From the NCBI GenBank assembly GCA_028875055.1, contig JAPPGG010000055.1, positions 1-51,965 on the forward strand: 51,965 nucleotides of DNA. Direction: 5' to 3'. Below the pieces are notes generated by a model. The model was not told the origin of the DNA, made no database searches, and saw nothing but the letters and a program-made list of their open reading frames with translations. The stretch comes from Chloroflexota bacterium. Its GTDB lineage: Bacteria; Chloroflexota; Dehalococcoidia; Lucifugimonadales; UBA3495. A program made the translations under genes and the position numbers. Below, piece after piece: positions 30,147 through 38,402 of this stretch. Each line of letters starts with the position of its first letter. Position 1 is the stretch's first letter.

Positions 30147-31274
30147 ATGACCAGCAACAAGAAAGACCCGGTTTTGGTTGTATTGCAACTTTCCGGCGGG
30201 AACGACTACATGAACACAGTCATCCCGTACACCGACCCTCTTTACCGGGACAACCGTCCCGCCGTCGGAATCGCCGACGAGGACATCATTCGCATTAACG
30301 ACGAGCTGGGTTTCCACCCCAGCCTGCGGGTGATGGAAGAAATGTTCAACCAGGGCAACTTGGCCATCGTCCACGGCGTGGGCTATCCCGATTCCCCGCG
30401 CTCCCACTTCCGCTCCATGGACATCTGGCACACCTGCGAGCCGGACAAGCTGGGAACTGAGGGCTGGCTCGGCCTGGCCACCCGCGAAATTGACCCCCAC
30501 AAGGAAAACGTGGTAACCACCGTCAGCATGGGCCCCAGCATGTTCCGGGCCGTATCCGTGGCCGGGGTTCCTGTCGCCGCCGTGGATAGCCTGGACAGCT
30601 ACGGCCTGCTTACCGGCATTTCCAGCCAGGAGCAGCGGCTGAAGATCCTGGACCGCTTCTCCCAGATGTACACTCCCACCATCGGCACCGGCGCGGTGAT
30701 GGAGTACCTGGGCGAGACGGGCCTGGAAGCCATGAAGGGCGCCGACATCCTGAAGGTGGCCCCGGGCATGTATTCTTCTACAGTCGAATACGCCGACAAC
30801 CCCATTGCCCGCAAGCTCAAGGACATTGCCCGCATCCACCTGGCCGACCTGGGCACCCGGATCTTCTACTGCGACTACGGCAGCTTTGACTCCCACGCCA
30901 ACCAGCCCGGCATGCATGCCGGCCTGTGGAACGATGTCTGCGCCGGGGTCAGCGACTTCTTTGCCGACCTCAAGGAACACGACGCCGACGACAACGTGAT
31001 AATGATCATGTTCTCCGAGTTCGGCCGCCGCGTCCACGACAACGGCTCCGGCACCGACCACGGCGCCGCCGGCGCGGCCTTCGCCCTGGGCACCCCCGTC
31101 AAGGGCGGTTTCTATGGCGAGTACCCGTCCCGCAAGTCCGAAGACCTGCAGCAGGGCGACCTGGTCCCCAACCTGGACTTCCGAGGCTTCTACTCCACCG
31201 TCCTGGAAGACTGGCTGGGCCTGGATTCCAAGCCCATAGTCAAGGGCGAGTTCGAGAAGCCCAAGTTCCTCTAG
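30147..31274 (+). CDS. DUF1501 protein (alkaline phosphatase-like fold), first triad
   Basis: This 375-residue member of the sulfatase/alkaline phosphatase-like DUF1501 family has the first active-site strand LQLSGGND (14-20 region, canonical GGND), SHFRSMDIWHT, then DSHANQ, FSEFGRR and GTDHG, the residues expected to bind metal. The usual Tat signal is missing and the chain begins MTSNKKDPVLVVLQ. AAGGAGACAGGAG stands before the ATG. It is 73 bases after the DUF1800 gene. A hydrolase acting on phospho- or sulfo-esters is possible but unproven. Confidence 0.85.
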   Translation: MTSNKKDPVLVVLQLSGGNDYMNTVIPYTDPLYRDNRPAVGIADEDIIRINDELGFHPSLRVMEEMFNQGNLAIVHGVGYPDSPRSHFRSMDIWHTCEPDKLGTEGWLGLATREIDPHKENVVTTVSMGPSMFRAVSVAGVPVAAVDSLDSYGLLTGISSQEQRLKILDRFSQMYTPTIGTGAVMEYLGETGLEAMKGADILKVAPGMYSSTVEYADNPIARKLKDIARIHLADLGTRIFYCDYGSFDSHANQPGMHAGLWNDVCAGVSDFFADLKEHDADDNVIMIMFSEFGRRVHDNGSGTDHGAAGAAFALGTPVKGGFYGEYPSRKSEDLQQGDLVPNLDFRGFYSTVLEDWLGLDSKPIVKGEFEKPKFL

Positions 31275-31297
31275 GGACCACACAGGGTTAGAAATCA

Positions 31298-31335
31298 GGG
31301 GCCAGCGTCTTTAATTGGACTGCTGGCCCTTTGAC
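31298..31335 (+). terminator. Hairpin between DUF1501 and NHL genes, first triad
   Basis: GGGCCAGC and GCTGGCCC pair across a 15-nt loop, followed by TTTGACTT. It lies 25 bases after the DUF1501 stop. A hairpin stands at the same place in the second triad, so it may attenuate the third gene. Confidence 0.5.
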
Positions 31336-31358
31336 TTAACTTGGAGGCGAAATTAGCG

Positions 31359-32405
31359 ATGGTAACGCGGGTAGTAGCCGGCAGGACCTACGATTTCAGC
31401 CATGCCATGGGACGCGGCGGCGTGGGCGCCGGGTTCAACTCGGGCAACGCCCTGGCCTTCAGTTCCGATAACCTGGTATATGTCCTCAGCCGCGGCGGCG
31501 AGGCCGTTACCGCCGTACCCTGGGACCGCACCGCCCGTGGAGCGCGGGTCACCAAGTTCGACGTCGGCCTCCAGTCCGGAGACGAGGAATTCATCAGGGA
31601 GTTCGGCGAGAACGGCAGCGGCCGGGGCCAGATGATCTGGCCGGCCGGCCTCGCCCTGGACTCGCAGGACAACATCTACGTCAGCGACGAGTGGATGAAC
31701 CGCATTAACGTCTATGACGCCGAGGGTAACCTGCTGCGCGACTGGGGAACCATCGGGACCGGCGACGGCGAATTTGACGGTCCCTCGGGGCTGATAATGG
31801 ACCGCGAGGACAACCTCTACGTGGTGGACAGCCGCAATCACCGGATACAGAAATTTACGGCCCAGGGACAGTTCCTCGGCAAGTTCGGCGGGCCAGGCGA
31901 CGGCGAAGGACAGTTCAACCTGCCCTGGGGCATTACCCTGGACCAGGACGGCTACCTCTACGTGGTGGACACCAACAACCACCGGGTGCAGAAATTGACC
32001 GCTGACGGCGGTTTCGTAGCGCAGTTTGGCAGCTATGGCGAGGGTCGGGGCGAGCTTAACCACCCCTCGGATGTGACGGTGGACCCCGACGGCGATGTTT
32101 ACGTCTGCGACTGGGGCAACGACCGGGTGCAGGCTTACGATGCGTCGGGCAAGTTCTTCACCAGTTTCACCGGCGACGCGCAGCAGCTGACCATGTGGTC
32201 AGAGATGATCGTGCAGACCAACCCGGAGGCAATGAAACGCCGCCGGGAAGTCAAGGACTTCCGCGCCGAATGGCGCCTGCGCATGCCCCGGGCCGTGGCC
32301 TACGACATCCCCAACAGTCGGTTGCTGATCCTGGACACCCAGCGCAGCCGCATCCAGATTTACAAGAAGCTGAACAACTACGTAACACCGGCAAAAAACC
32401 TGTAG
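31359..32405 (+). CDS. NHL-repeat beta-propeller protein, first triad
   Basis: This 348-residue protein is built of about six NHL blades, for example WPAGLALDSQDNIYVSDEWM, FDGPSGLIMDREDNLYVVDS and FNLPWGITLDQDGYLYVVDT, each ending NRI or HRVQK. It lacks a signal peptide, unlike many secreted NHL proteins. ATG 31359 has TTGGAGGCG upstream. NHL propellers usually bind peptides or RNA, and some are lyases; here the fixed linkage to DUF1800 and DUF1501 suggests a shared complex. Confidence 0.85.
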   Translation: MVTRVVAGRTYDFSHAMGRGGVGAGFNSGNALAFSSDNLVYVLSRGGEAVTAVPWDRTARGARVTKFDVGLQSGDEEFIREFGENGSGRGQMIWPAGLALDSQDNIYVSDEWMNRINVYDAEGNLLRDWGTIGTGDGEFDGPSGLIMDREDNLYVVDSRNHRIQKFTAQGQFLGKFGGPGDGEGQFNLPWGITLDQDGYLYVVDTNNHRVQKLTADGGFVAQFGSYGEGRGELNHPSDVTVDPDGDVYVCDWGNDRVQAYDASGKFFTSFTGDAQQLTMWSEMIVQTNPEAMKRRREVKDFRAEWRLRMPRAVAYDIPNSRLLILDTQRSRIQIYKKLNNYVTPAKNL

Positions 32406-32450
32406 TCCATCCCCGAAACGTCGGAATAATCGCAACAGGGCAAATAGTCG

Positions 32451-32475
32451 CGGGGCAGGTCTGAGACCTGCCCCG
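32451..32475. repeat. REP-like palindrome after the first NHL gene
   Basis: CGGGGCAGGTCT and AGACCTGCCCCG are perfect 12-base arms around a single G. It is close in design to the palindromes at 33146-33166 and 41113-41141 and sits just beyond the RayT gene. It may also terminate the NHL transcript. Confidence 0.6.
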
Positions 32476-32569
32476 ATTGTTGTTGGAGAACCATATATGG
32501 AATGCGGGGGCAGGCAATTGACCCGCTCACACTCTTGCCCGCGTTTGAGATTCAGGAGCGGAAGCGCTT

Positions 32570-33127
32570 TCAGCGCAGACGTGCCGAGGAATTCTTGGGG
32601 TTGTCCCTGTCTTCCGCCCACTTAGCCGGGTTGTCAACGATATACTCTCTCACTGCAGCCAACGTCTTTTCATCCCGTATTACGCGCTCGTAATAGTTGC
32701 GCTGCCATACAGGTTGGCCTGTTCGGTTTCTTGCTTGGTTAATACGCCTGGCGGAAAAGGTTTTGAATCCCCTGACCACTTCCGGCAAAGTACCTACACT
32801 GGTAGTGGCGGGTTTATAACCCGCACGTTGTGGGCTGAAACCCTGCACCTTCCCTGGGTTAACTATCACTATTATTCCATGGACGTGGTTTGGCATTACC
32901 ACAAATTCGTCCAGATCTATGGCCTTATAGTGATTTGCCAAGTCGTTCCAGCAATCCAGCGCGATGTTTCCTGCTTCATTCAGCCGCATTTTGCCATCGA
33001 CAACATCACCCAATACGCACTCTCTGCTGTGCGTACAGATAGTGACGAAGTATGCTCCTGCTTGGGAGTAGTCATAGCCGTTTAACCGCATATTCTTGCG
33101 GCGTGGGGTGTTGGTGTTTTGTCGCAT
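32570..33127 (-). CDS. REP-associated tyrosine transposase (RayT, Y1/IS200-like)
   Basis: This 185-residue single-strand DNA transposase of the HUH family has GAYFVTICTHSRECVLG, the HUH motif HVH in MPNHVHGIIVI (81-83) and the C-terminal VWQRNYYERVIRDEKTL with the likely catalytic Tyr (145-146). RayT proteins are domesticated relatives of IS200/IS605 enzymes that handle REP palindromes. Residues 90-112 (around RAGYKPATT) are an insert encoded by a REP-like palindrome. The frame is intact, so the gene may be active. Confidence 0.88.
   Translation of the reverse strand: MRQNTNTPRRKNMRLNGYDYSQAGAYFVTICTHSRECVLGDVVDGKMRLNEAGNIALDCWNDLANHYKAIDLDEFVVMPNHVHGIIVIVNPGKVQGFSPQRAGYKPATTSVGTLPEVVRGFKTFSARRINQARNRTGQPVWQRNYYERVIRDEKTLAAVREYIVDNPAKWAEDRDNPKNSSARLR
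32808..32824. repeat. REP-like palindrome inside the RayT gene
   Basis: GCGGGTT and AACCCGC surround TAT. On the coding strand it translates as GYKPAT, a peptide commonly produced by this repeat class. It lies in the variable loop between the HUH motif and the next conserved helix. Confidence 0.65.
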
Positions 33128-33145
33128 GTTTCAGGTTGGGGAAGA

Positions 33146-33170
33146 GGGTGGGTTATAAACCCACCCCTAC
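33146..33170. repeat. REP-like palindrome upstream of the RayT gene
   Basis: GGGTGGGTT and AACCCACCC surround ATA, followed by CCTAC, just 5' of the transposase start. It has the same core and end as the 41.1-kb copy. Confidence 0.65.
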
Positions 33171-33195
33171 GATTGGGTTGACGTGGTACTGGAAG

Positions 33196-35181
33196 CTAAT
33201 CATCATCCGTGGCTGCCGGCATTTCGGCGCGGATGGCTGCCAGGGAGTCGTAGCGCTGGGCCGCCTGGTCCGTGACCGTGTCCATGTCTTCGGGCAGCAT
33301 GTATCCGGCGTCTATCAGGACCCGGGCCGCCTGGCTTACCTGGTCGAGGAAGTCCTCGCGGGAGGAGTAGCGTTCCTCGATGGACGGGCGCGGGTCGCCG
33401 CTGGCCTCGCGGTCCGCCCGGGTGGCGGGGAAGGGGATCGTCGAGCCAATCTGGGGCATTATCTGCCCGGGCGCGCCGTTGTCCGGGTGGCGCAGGTTCC
33501 AGCCGGCGTAGGTGGCCAGGGGAACGGTCAGGTCGGGCAGCCGGATGCCGGCAATCTCGTTGCCGTCGGCGTCCACCCTGGGCACATAGTTGGGATAGGG
33601 CTCGCCGCTGGTGGGGGCCGGTTCCACCAGGCCGTTGTGCGCCTCCGGGCCAAAGCGGGTCCGGAACAGGGACTTGTGCACCTCGGGGAAATTCACCCCG
33701 GGAATTGCCCGGAAGGTGGATTCCTGCTCAGGGCCCGGTACGGCGGTGCCGTCGTCAAGGCGTGGGTGGTTGCTGGCCGGTGGCTCAACGCCCTCGGTTA
33801 CCCACCGGTCCACGTTCTTGAGGGCGGCTCGCAGCAGGGGCCGGTAGTCCACCGAGTTGTCCAGCTGCTGCCCCCTGGGGCCCTCCCTCACGTCCACGTC
33901 GTACAGGTTCAGCTGCCCCGGGCCGTGCTGGGTGCCGGAGTAGAGGTAAATACGCACGTTGTCCGAGGGTTCCAGGTCCGCACTCCCGTCCATGGTGGTG
34001 TGGATCAGGGAGGCGTGGCCGCTCCAGTATTCCGCCGAGGTGTTGGTCAACAGGATGCGAGGCGTCTTGCCGGAGGCGTCCAGGCGGGCCAGCAAGCCGT
34101 CGGTGCGGCCCGTGTCGGGATCAGTTTGCAGTGTGTCGTGGAACGGGAAGCTGCGTCCCGCGCTGGGCCGCGCCGGAGTTGAGGGCTGGCCGAAGCGCTG
34201 GTTCATCTCGCCGCGACCGCTGCCGGCCACCAGCGGAATCAACCCCTCGAATACGGGCCGGTCCTGCTCGTCCTGGGTCAGCCCGCAGTAAAGAAAACGG
34301 CGCAGGAACCCTCCCGACTGGGAGCGCCCAAAGGTAAAGGCATGCTCAATGTCCCCGGCGCAGGGGTTGCCCTCTTCCTCCGAGCCATAGCGCAGGAAGG
34401 ACACCAGGTCGCGGGGAGCCAGCATGCCCATGCCCACCACATCGGCGCCGGTGGTGGTGTAGGTTATCTCGTAAACCCTGCCCGGCTGAAATCCCTCCGG
34501 ACAGTAAATATAGCGGCTGTCCGGCACTACCTCTTCGCCGTCCAGGCGGGCGAAGGACCACCGGTTGCGGGGTATCACCTTGGCAGGGCCGTCCTGGAAC
34601 TCACGGACTACCAGGGTGGCCTCAGGGTCGTTGATGTCCGACGCGGGGTGGGTCCTGTGCTGCCGGTCCGCCAGGGAATGAGTCTGAATGGTGCGGTAAG
34701 GCTGGAAGGCGACTGAAATTCTGCCCGAAATGGGTGAACCGTCGGCATTCAAAGCCTCGGGAACCCAGGCCTTGACCAGTCCTGCCGTGTCGGGCGGGAC
34801 GTCGTACTGCCAGCCGCACCAGACCACCGTGTAGCCGTGGCGCATCAGGAAGCCGTTGCCGGCGCCCAGACGCTGTCCGGCGCTGTTCAGGTTGGTAAGG
34901 ATGGTGGGGTTGCCCCGGTTCACCACGTCGAAAACGATGCGATGGCTGCCCCTTGAAGGGTTATCCGGCTGCAGGATGGTGAAGTCGGCGGAACAGTGGA
35001 CTCGTCCCGCCGCATCCCGGGGCGCCAGCTTGATGTCGGTGATGACTTCGTTGGCGGGGTGGTTGGGATCAACGGCTACGTGGACTATGCCGTCAATCTG
35101 GCGGTAGGGGCCGGTATCCCCGAATACGGCCCCGCCGGCGAAGGGTCGGATGGAGTGGACCTCCAGTCGGTTGACTGCCAT
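33196..35181 (-). CDS. Alpha/beta hydrolase domain protein (PF20091-like)
   Basis: This 661-residue protein starts MAVNRLEVHSIRPFAGG. The core has the nucleophile elbow GRSQSGGF with probable Ser289, after the YEITYTTTGADVVG strand; candidate acid and His residues lie in the C-terminal half (PRVDADGNEIAGIRLPD, LYSGTQHG). This matches the large alpha/beta hydrolase domain family of unknown substrate, usually secreted, but no signal peptide is seen here. It is followed on the same strand by no close gene; a cupin and an LLM gene lie upstream, possibly one unit. Confidence 0.7.
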   Translation of the reverse strand: MAVNRLEVHSIRPFAGGAVFGDTGPYRQIDGIVHVAVDPNHPANEVITDIKLAPRDAAGRVHCSADFTILQPDNPSRGSHRIVFDVVNRGNPTILTNLNSAGQRLGAGNGFLMRHGYTVVWCGWQYDVPPDTAGLVKAWVPEALNADGSPISGRISVAFQPYRTIQTHSLADRQHRTHPASDINDPEATLVVREFQDGPAKVIPRNRWSFARLDGEEVVPDSRYIYCPEGFQPGRVYEITYTTTGADVVGMGMLAPRDLVSFLRYGSEEEGNPCAGDIEHAFTFGRSQSGGFLRRFLYCGLTQDEQDRPVFEGLIPLVAGSGRGEMNQRFGQPSTPARPSAGRSFPFHDTLQTDPDTGRTDGLLARLDASGKTPRILLTNTSAEYWSGHASLIHTTMDGSADLEPSDNVRIYLYSGTQHGPGQLNLYDVDVREGPRGQQLDNSVDYRPLLRAALKNVDRWVTEGVEPPASNHPRLDDGTAVPGPEQESTFRAIPGVNFPEVHKSLFRTRFGPEAHNGLVEPAPTSGEPYPNYVPRVDADGNEIAGIRLPDLTVPLATYAGWNLRHPDNGAPGQIMPQIGSTIPFPATRADREASGDPRPSIEERYSSREDFLDQVSQAARVLIDAGYMLPEDMDTVTDQAAQRYDSLAAIRAEMPAATDDD

Positions 35182-35324
35182 GCTTCAGGCCTCCGTTTTT
35201 CTATTCTCTATCCACGAAGGGCGCGAAGGGTCACGAGGATATTAGTCCACGAAGGGACACGAATGAAGCACGACCAGACTTTTGAATCCTTCGTGGTTCT
35301 TCCTGTCCTTGGTGAACAATCTGG

Positions 35325-35663
35325 TTAGTCTTCCAGGTGAATGGTAACCGTTACGCGGGGGGTGTCGCTGACCACGGCGGTGGTGTGGCCATCGCCGGTG
35401 GTGTCCTCGGCCAGGTTGACATCCCCGGGGCCCAGGCGGTACTTGGTGCCGTCACGCAGGCCGATTTCACCCTCGCCGGACAGGGTAATGACATACTGGC
35501 GGCGGGGAGCCACGTGCCAGTCGCTGAAGCGTCCTACCTCGGCGGCGCGGAAGACCACGCCCTTGGCGCTGTGCAGGTCGGTGAAATCTGGGCGGGACTC
35601 CCAGTCCAGTTCCTCAATATGGGTATGACCGTCGTCGCCGGTGTACAGTCGGATGAACTTCAT
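35325..35663 (-). CDS. Small single-domain cupin
   Basis: This 112-residue cupin has a first motif DWHVAPRRQYVITLSGEGEI (H50, with Gln where a second His often lies) and a second part YRLGPGDVNLAEDTTGDGHT. Some metal ligands are kept, others are not obvious. Cupins of this size act as isomerases, dioxygenases or lyases. It lies 144 bases from the hydrolase start and 42 bases from the LLM stop on the same strand. Confidence 0.7.
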   Translation of the reverse strand: MKFIRLYTGDDGHTHIEELDWESRPDFTDLHSAKGVVFRAAEVGRFSDWHVAPRRQYVITLSGEGEIGLRDGTKYRLGPGDVNLAEDTTGDGHTTAVVSDTPRVTVTIHLED

Positions 35664-35705
35664 TGGTAAACCTCCGGTTAATTTTGCTTGGGGGTGAGGG
35701 CGCGC

Positions 35706-36872
35706 TTACCGTGCCCGGGCCAGGTAGGTGTCGGTGGCCCGCTGCAGGCCGGCGCGCCGGTTGCCCTGCAGGGACTCGCGCATGGCCGAGAAGCGGGTGT
35801 TGGATTCCTCGATGCCCGCCAGGCTGCCCTGGAAACGGGGCATTACGTAGCGGGCGAACAGCTCGTAGCTGTGATACAGGTTTTCGCGGGTGGTCCAGTC
35901 CTCGGCGCGCACCAGTAGGCCGCCGAAGCCGCCGCTGGACTCCTGGAAGCGTTCGATGGCGGCGATGGCATCGTCGGGGGTGCCCACTATCCACTGGCCG
36001 GCGTCCACCATGTGGTCCACGATTTCGTCCTGGGGCACGTCGGGGATGGGATGGCCGTTAGTACCGCCGGTGTATTCGGTTACCACCCGTCCGGCGCCCA
36101 CGCGCACCTGCTCAAAGGCCTCCTCGCGGGTTGCCGCCAGGTGAACGGGCACGGACAGGCGCCAACCGCTGCGGCGGACCTCCTTGCCGTGTTCGCGGGC
36201 GGACTCTTCAGCGATGTCCCACTGGTCTCTCAGGGTGGTCTGCCGGATCATCGAACGGGGGACGCTGAGGGACAGGACGTCGGCGCCGTGCTTGCCGGCC
36301 ACGAAGACGCCGGCCGGCGATTGCACCGAGGCCACGGCGACGGGCAGAGAGGGCTTCTGGAAGGGGCGCAGCTGCAGGGAGGCTTCTCGCAACTGGAACC
36401 AGTCGGTCTCGCAGGTGACGGGTTCCTGGCCCTCAAACAGCTTCATGATGACGCCCAGGGACTCGTCCATCATTTCCCGCTGGCGTTCCGGGTCGATGCA
36501 GAACATGTAGGCGTCGGAGGCCAGCGAACCGGGGCCCACGCCCAGCATTACGCGACCCCGGGTCAGGTGGTCCAGCAGCACCATGCGGTTGGCCACCATA
36601 TAGGGGTTGTGGTAGGGCAGGCTGACCACGCCAGTGCCCAGCCTGAGTCGGCTGGTCCGGCCGGCGGCGGTGGCGATGAATACTTCAGGGGAGGCGATGG
36701 TCTCCCAGCCGCCGCTATGGTGCTCTCCGATCCAGGCCTCATCGTAGCCCAGGGCGTCCAGCCACTCCAGGAGTTCCAGGTCCCGTTCCAGGGCCAGGGT
36801 GGGGTTTTCGCCCACGCGGTGGAAGGGCGCCAGGAAGATTCCGAAGGTCATGTTGTCGGTAAGGGACGTCAT
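35706..36872 (-). CDS. LLM-class monooxygenase, LimB-like
   Basis: This 388-residue luciferase-like monooxygenase resembles limonene 1,2-monooxygenase: FGIFLAPFHRVGENPTLALE at the start, YDEAWIGEHHSGGWE near 45, RLRLGTGVVSLPYHNPYMVA near 80-100 and GRVMLGVGPGSLASDAYMF. Such enzymes use FMNH2 from a separate reductase to oxidise terpenes and other hydrophobic substrates. AAGGAG precedes the ATG. The downstream cupin and alpha/beta hydrolase could act on its product, but no reductase is adjacent. Confidence 0.85.
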   Translation of the reverse strand: MTSLTDNMTFGIFLAPFHRVGENPTLALERDLELLEWLDALGYDEAWIGEHHSGGWETIASPEVFIATAAGRTSRLRLGTGVVSLPYHNPYMVANRMVLLDHLTRGRVMLGVGPGSLASDAYMFCIDPERQREMMDESLGVIMKLFEGQEPVTCETDWFQLREASLQLRPFQKPSLPVAVASVQSPAGVFVAGKHGADVLSLSVPRSMIRQTTLRDQWDIAEESAREHGKEVRRSGWRLSVPVHLAATREEAFEQVRVGAGRVVTEYTGGTNGHPIPDVPQDEIVDHMVDAGQWIVGTPDDAIAAIERFQESSGGFGGLLVRAEDWTTRENLYHSYELFARYVMPRFQGSLAGIEESNTRFSAMRESLQGNRRAGLQRATDTYLARAR

Positions 36873-37068
36873 AGCTATCTCCTTCCGGGCGGGTTTGATG
36901 AGATTCTAGCATAATCAATCCACAAATAGACACGAAGGAGCGTGAATGAATAGCTCGCTGGTCTGGGCAATGGGAAATTCGACGAATGGGTACCTCGATA
37001 GACGACGGATTGACAAGGAAACCGGACGGAAATACATTGCCTGCAATACTTTGCCTAGGGGTTGAATC

Positions 37069-37326
37069 ATGCCTCTCATGATTCCCGTTGAGGTCCGCAA
37101 CGACCAAAAGGGGACCACCTGGTACGCCTTCGCCCTGGTTAATCTGGAATTGAACGGGCGGGGAAAGGACAGGGCAAGCGCTCTTGAAGCTTTGAAGCGG
37201 AAGCTGGCCCCGGTATATGGAAAGGACATAGAACTATACATTCAGTCGGAGAATGTCAAATTCCCTACTGCCCTGTCCGTCGACGAATACATTGCCTGGG
37301 CATCATCGCGGGCCAAAGTCAGTTGA
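37069..37326 (+). CDS. Small protein of unknown function
   Basis: This 85-residue protein has a strand-rich start (MIPVEVRNDQKGTTWYAFAL), then a helix ASALEALKRKLAPVYG and a terminal ALSVDEYIAW. I do not recognise it. Its stop overlaps the next start by one base (TGATG), so the two are translationally coupled. It stands between the LLM gene and a HicAB module, an accessory location. Confidence 0.5.
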   Translation: MPLMIPVEVRNDQKGTTWYAFALVNLELNGRGKDRASALEALKRKLAPVYGKDIELYIQSENVKFPTALSVDEYIAWASSRAKVS

Positions 37327-37508
37327 TGAACTCCGACCAGGACCGAGAACGACTTTCCAGGTTCGAAGCCGAGCTAGGACACAAGGCCAACGCGGTGGAT
37401 CTTGCCGCTCTCGAGACGCGAGTAATCAAAAACTTGCTGGCTATCGTTCTCCCCATAACGTTAGCCCTATTCGGGGCGGCAGTTGGGCTGTGTTTGGCCC
37501 TTAAGTAG
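37326..37508 (+). CDS. Small coiled-coil membrane protein
   Basis: This 60-residue protein has a charged helical N-terminal half (RERLSRFEAELGHKANAVDL) followed by one membrane helix (LLAIVLPITLALFGAAVGLC). The layout recalls small phage or toxin-module membrane proteins, but no family is certain. Its start codon overlaps the preceding stop. Confidence 0.5.
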   Translation: MNSDQDRERLSRFEAELGHKANAVDLAALETRVIKNLLAIVLPITLALFGAAVGLCLALK

Positions 37509-37648
37509 TCCTCATTTCCGCCCACCCAGCCAAAGTATAAAATCTTGTTCAAGTTCCCCCTCAATTACCGGCCCTTCCAGGCACGGGCTTTTTCGCTGCC
37601 CAATTCAACCGGTTCAGCAATCAGTAGAAGTGCTAATATATACACCTA

Positions 37649-37837
37649 TTGGAGACCAACAGGCGCAGAGTCAGGCAGCTGCTCGAACGGGATGGGTGGT
37701 ATCTGGACAGACACGGCTCTGATCACGACATTTACCGGCACGAGGACATTCCTGGCATTATTACCCTACCTCGTCACAGGGTGCTTTCCAGGGGCGTGGC
37801 CGCAAGTATCGCCAGGAAAGCTGGCTGGGCGGATTAG
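37649..37837 (+). CDS. hicA: HicA-type toxin, third module
   Basis: This 62-residue protein starts at TTG and reads RRVRQLLERDGWYLDRHGSD, HDIYRHEDIPGIITLPRH and SIARKAGW. The catalytic His lies in GSDHDIYRH. Here the toxin precedes hicB, the classical order. A hicB gene follows 9 bases later. Confidence 0.8.
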   Translation: METNRRRVRQLLERDGWYLDRHGSDHDIYRHEDIPGIITLPRHRVLSRGVAASIARKAGWAD

Positions 37838-37846
37838 GAGGCAATT

Positions 37847-38233
37847 TTGATACGTTATCCGGCGCTATTAGATGGTGAGGAAGGGGCCTATGGTGTGGTT
37901 TTCCCCGACATACCGGGTATTGCGGCCATGGGCCTCACCATTGATGATGCCCTGGTCAACGCGGAGCAGGCCCTCAGAGACTATGCCATCGAGACTGAAA
38001 GAGACGGTGAAGAATTGGCAACGGCCAGCCCCTTCGGATCCATTGACACTCCTCCTGGCAATCAGCTGGTTTCGATCCCTTTGATACGCCCTTCCGGCAA
38101 GAGTGTTCGGGCGGGCTTAACCCTGGACGCAGAGGTGGCGGAGTTTATAGCAAGCGAGGCCAAGAGACGAGGGATGACTCGCAAGGCCTACATAACCTGG
38201 GTAGTCAGGAGAATCGCTGCGATGGGCGGCTGA
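37847..38233 (+). CDS. hicB: HicB-type antitoxin with C-terminal RHH-like domain
   Basis: This 128-residue protein has the HicB fold at 1-60 (YPALLDGEEGAYGVVFPDIPG, then DALVNAEQALRDYA) and a C-terminal ribbon-helix-helix-like part, AGLTLDAEVAEFIASEAKRR followed by GMTRKAYITWVV, which should bind the operator and autoregulate. AGGAGG precedes the TTG start. The N-terminal FPDIPG is the usual family motif. Confidence 0.85.
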   Translation: MIRYPALLDGEEGAYGVVFPDIPGIAAMGLTIDDALVNAEQALRDYAIETERDGEELATASPFGSIDTPPGNQLVSIPLIRPSGKSVRAGLTLDAEVAEFIASEAKRRGMTRKAYITWVVRRIAAMGG

Positions 38234-38328
38234 CCGGATCTATTCCAATGGCCGGACTCATTTGTCATCCCGTCTCACGCTTCCTTCCCCACTTCCCCAA
38301 ACAGCTTTCCGGATTCTATACAACAAAC

Positions 38329-38357
38329 TTGATTGACAACAACGATAATGCTATTAT
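38329..38357 (+). promoter_or_regulatory. Sigma70-like promoter of the second DUF1800 gene
   Basis: TTGATT and TATTAT are separated by 17 bases, 46 bases before the DUF1800 start. It sits in an AT-rich patch. A TTGACA also overlaps the -35 area, echoing the first triad's promoter. Confidence 0.5.
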
Positions 38358-38402
38358 TTGCCCAGCTATGTTTGCCTCAAACTTGGTTGAGGAGGAGTAC
38401 GG

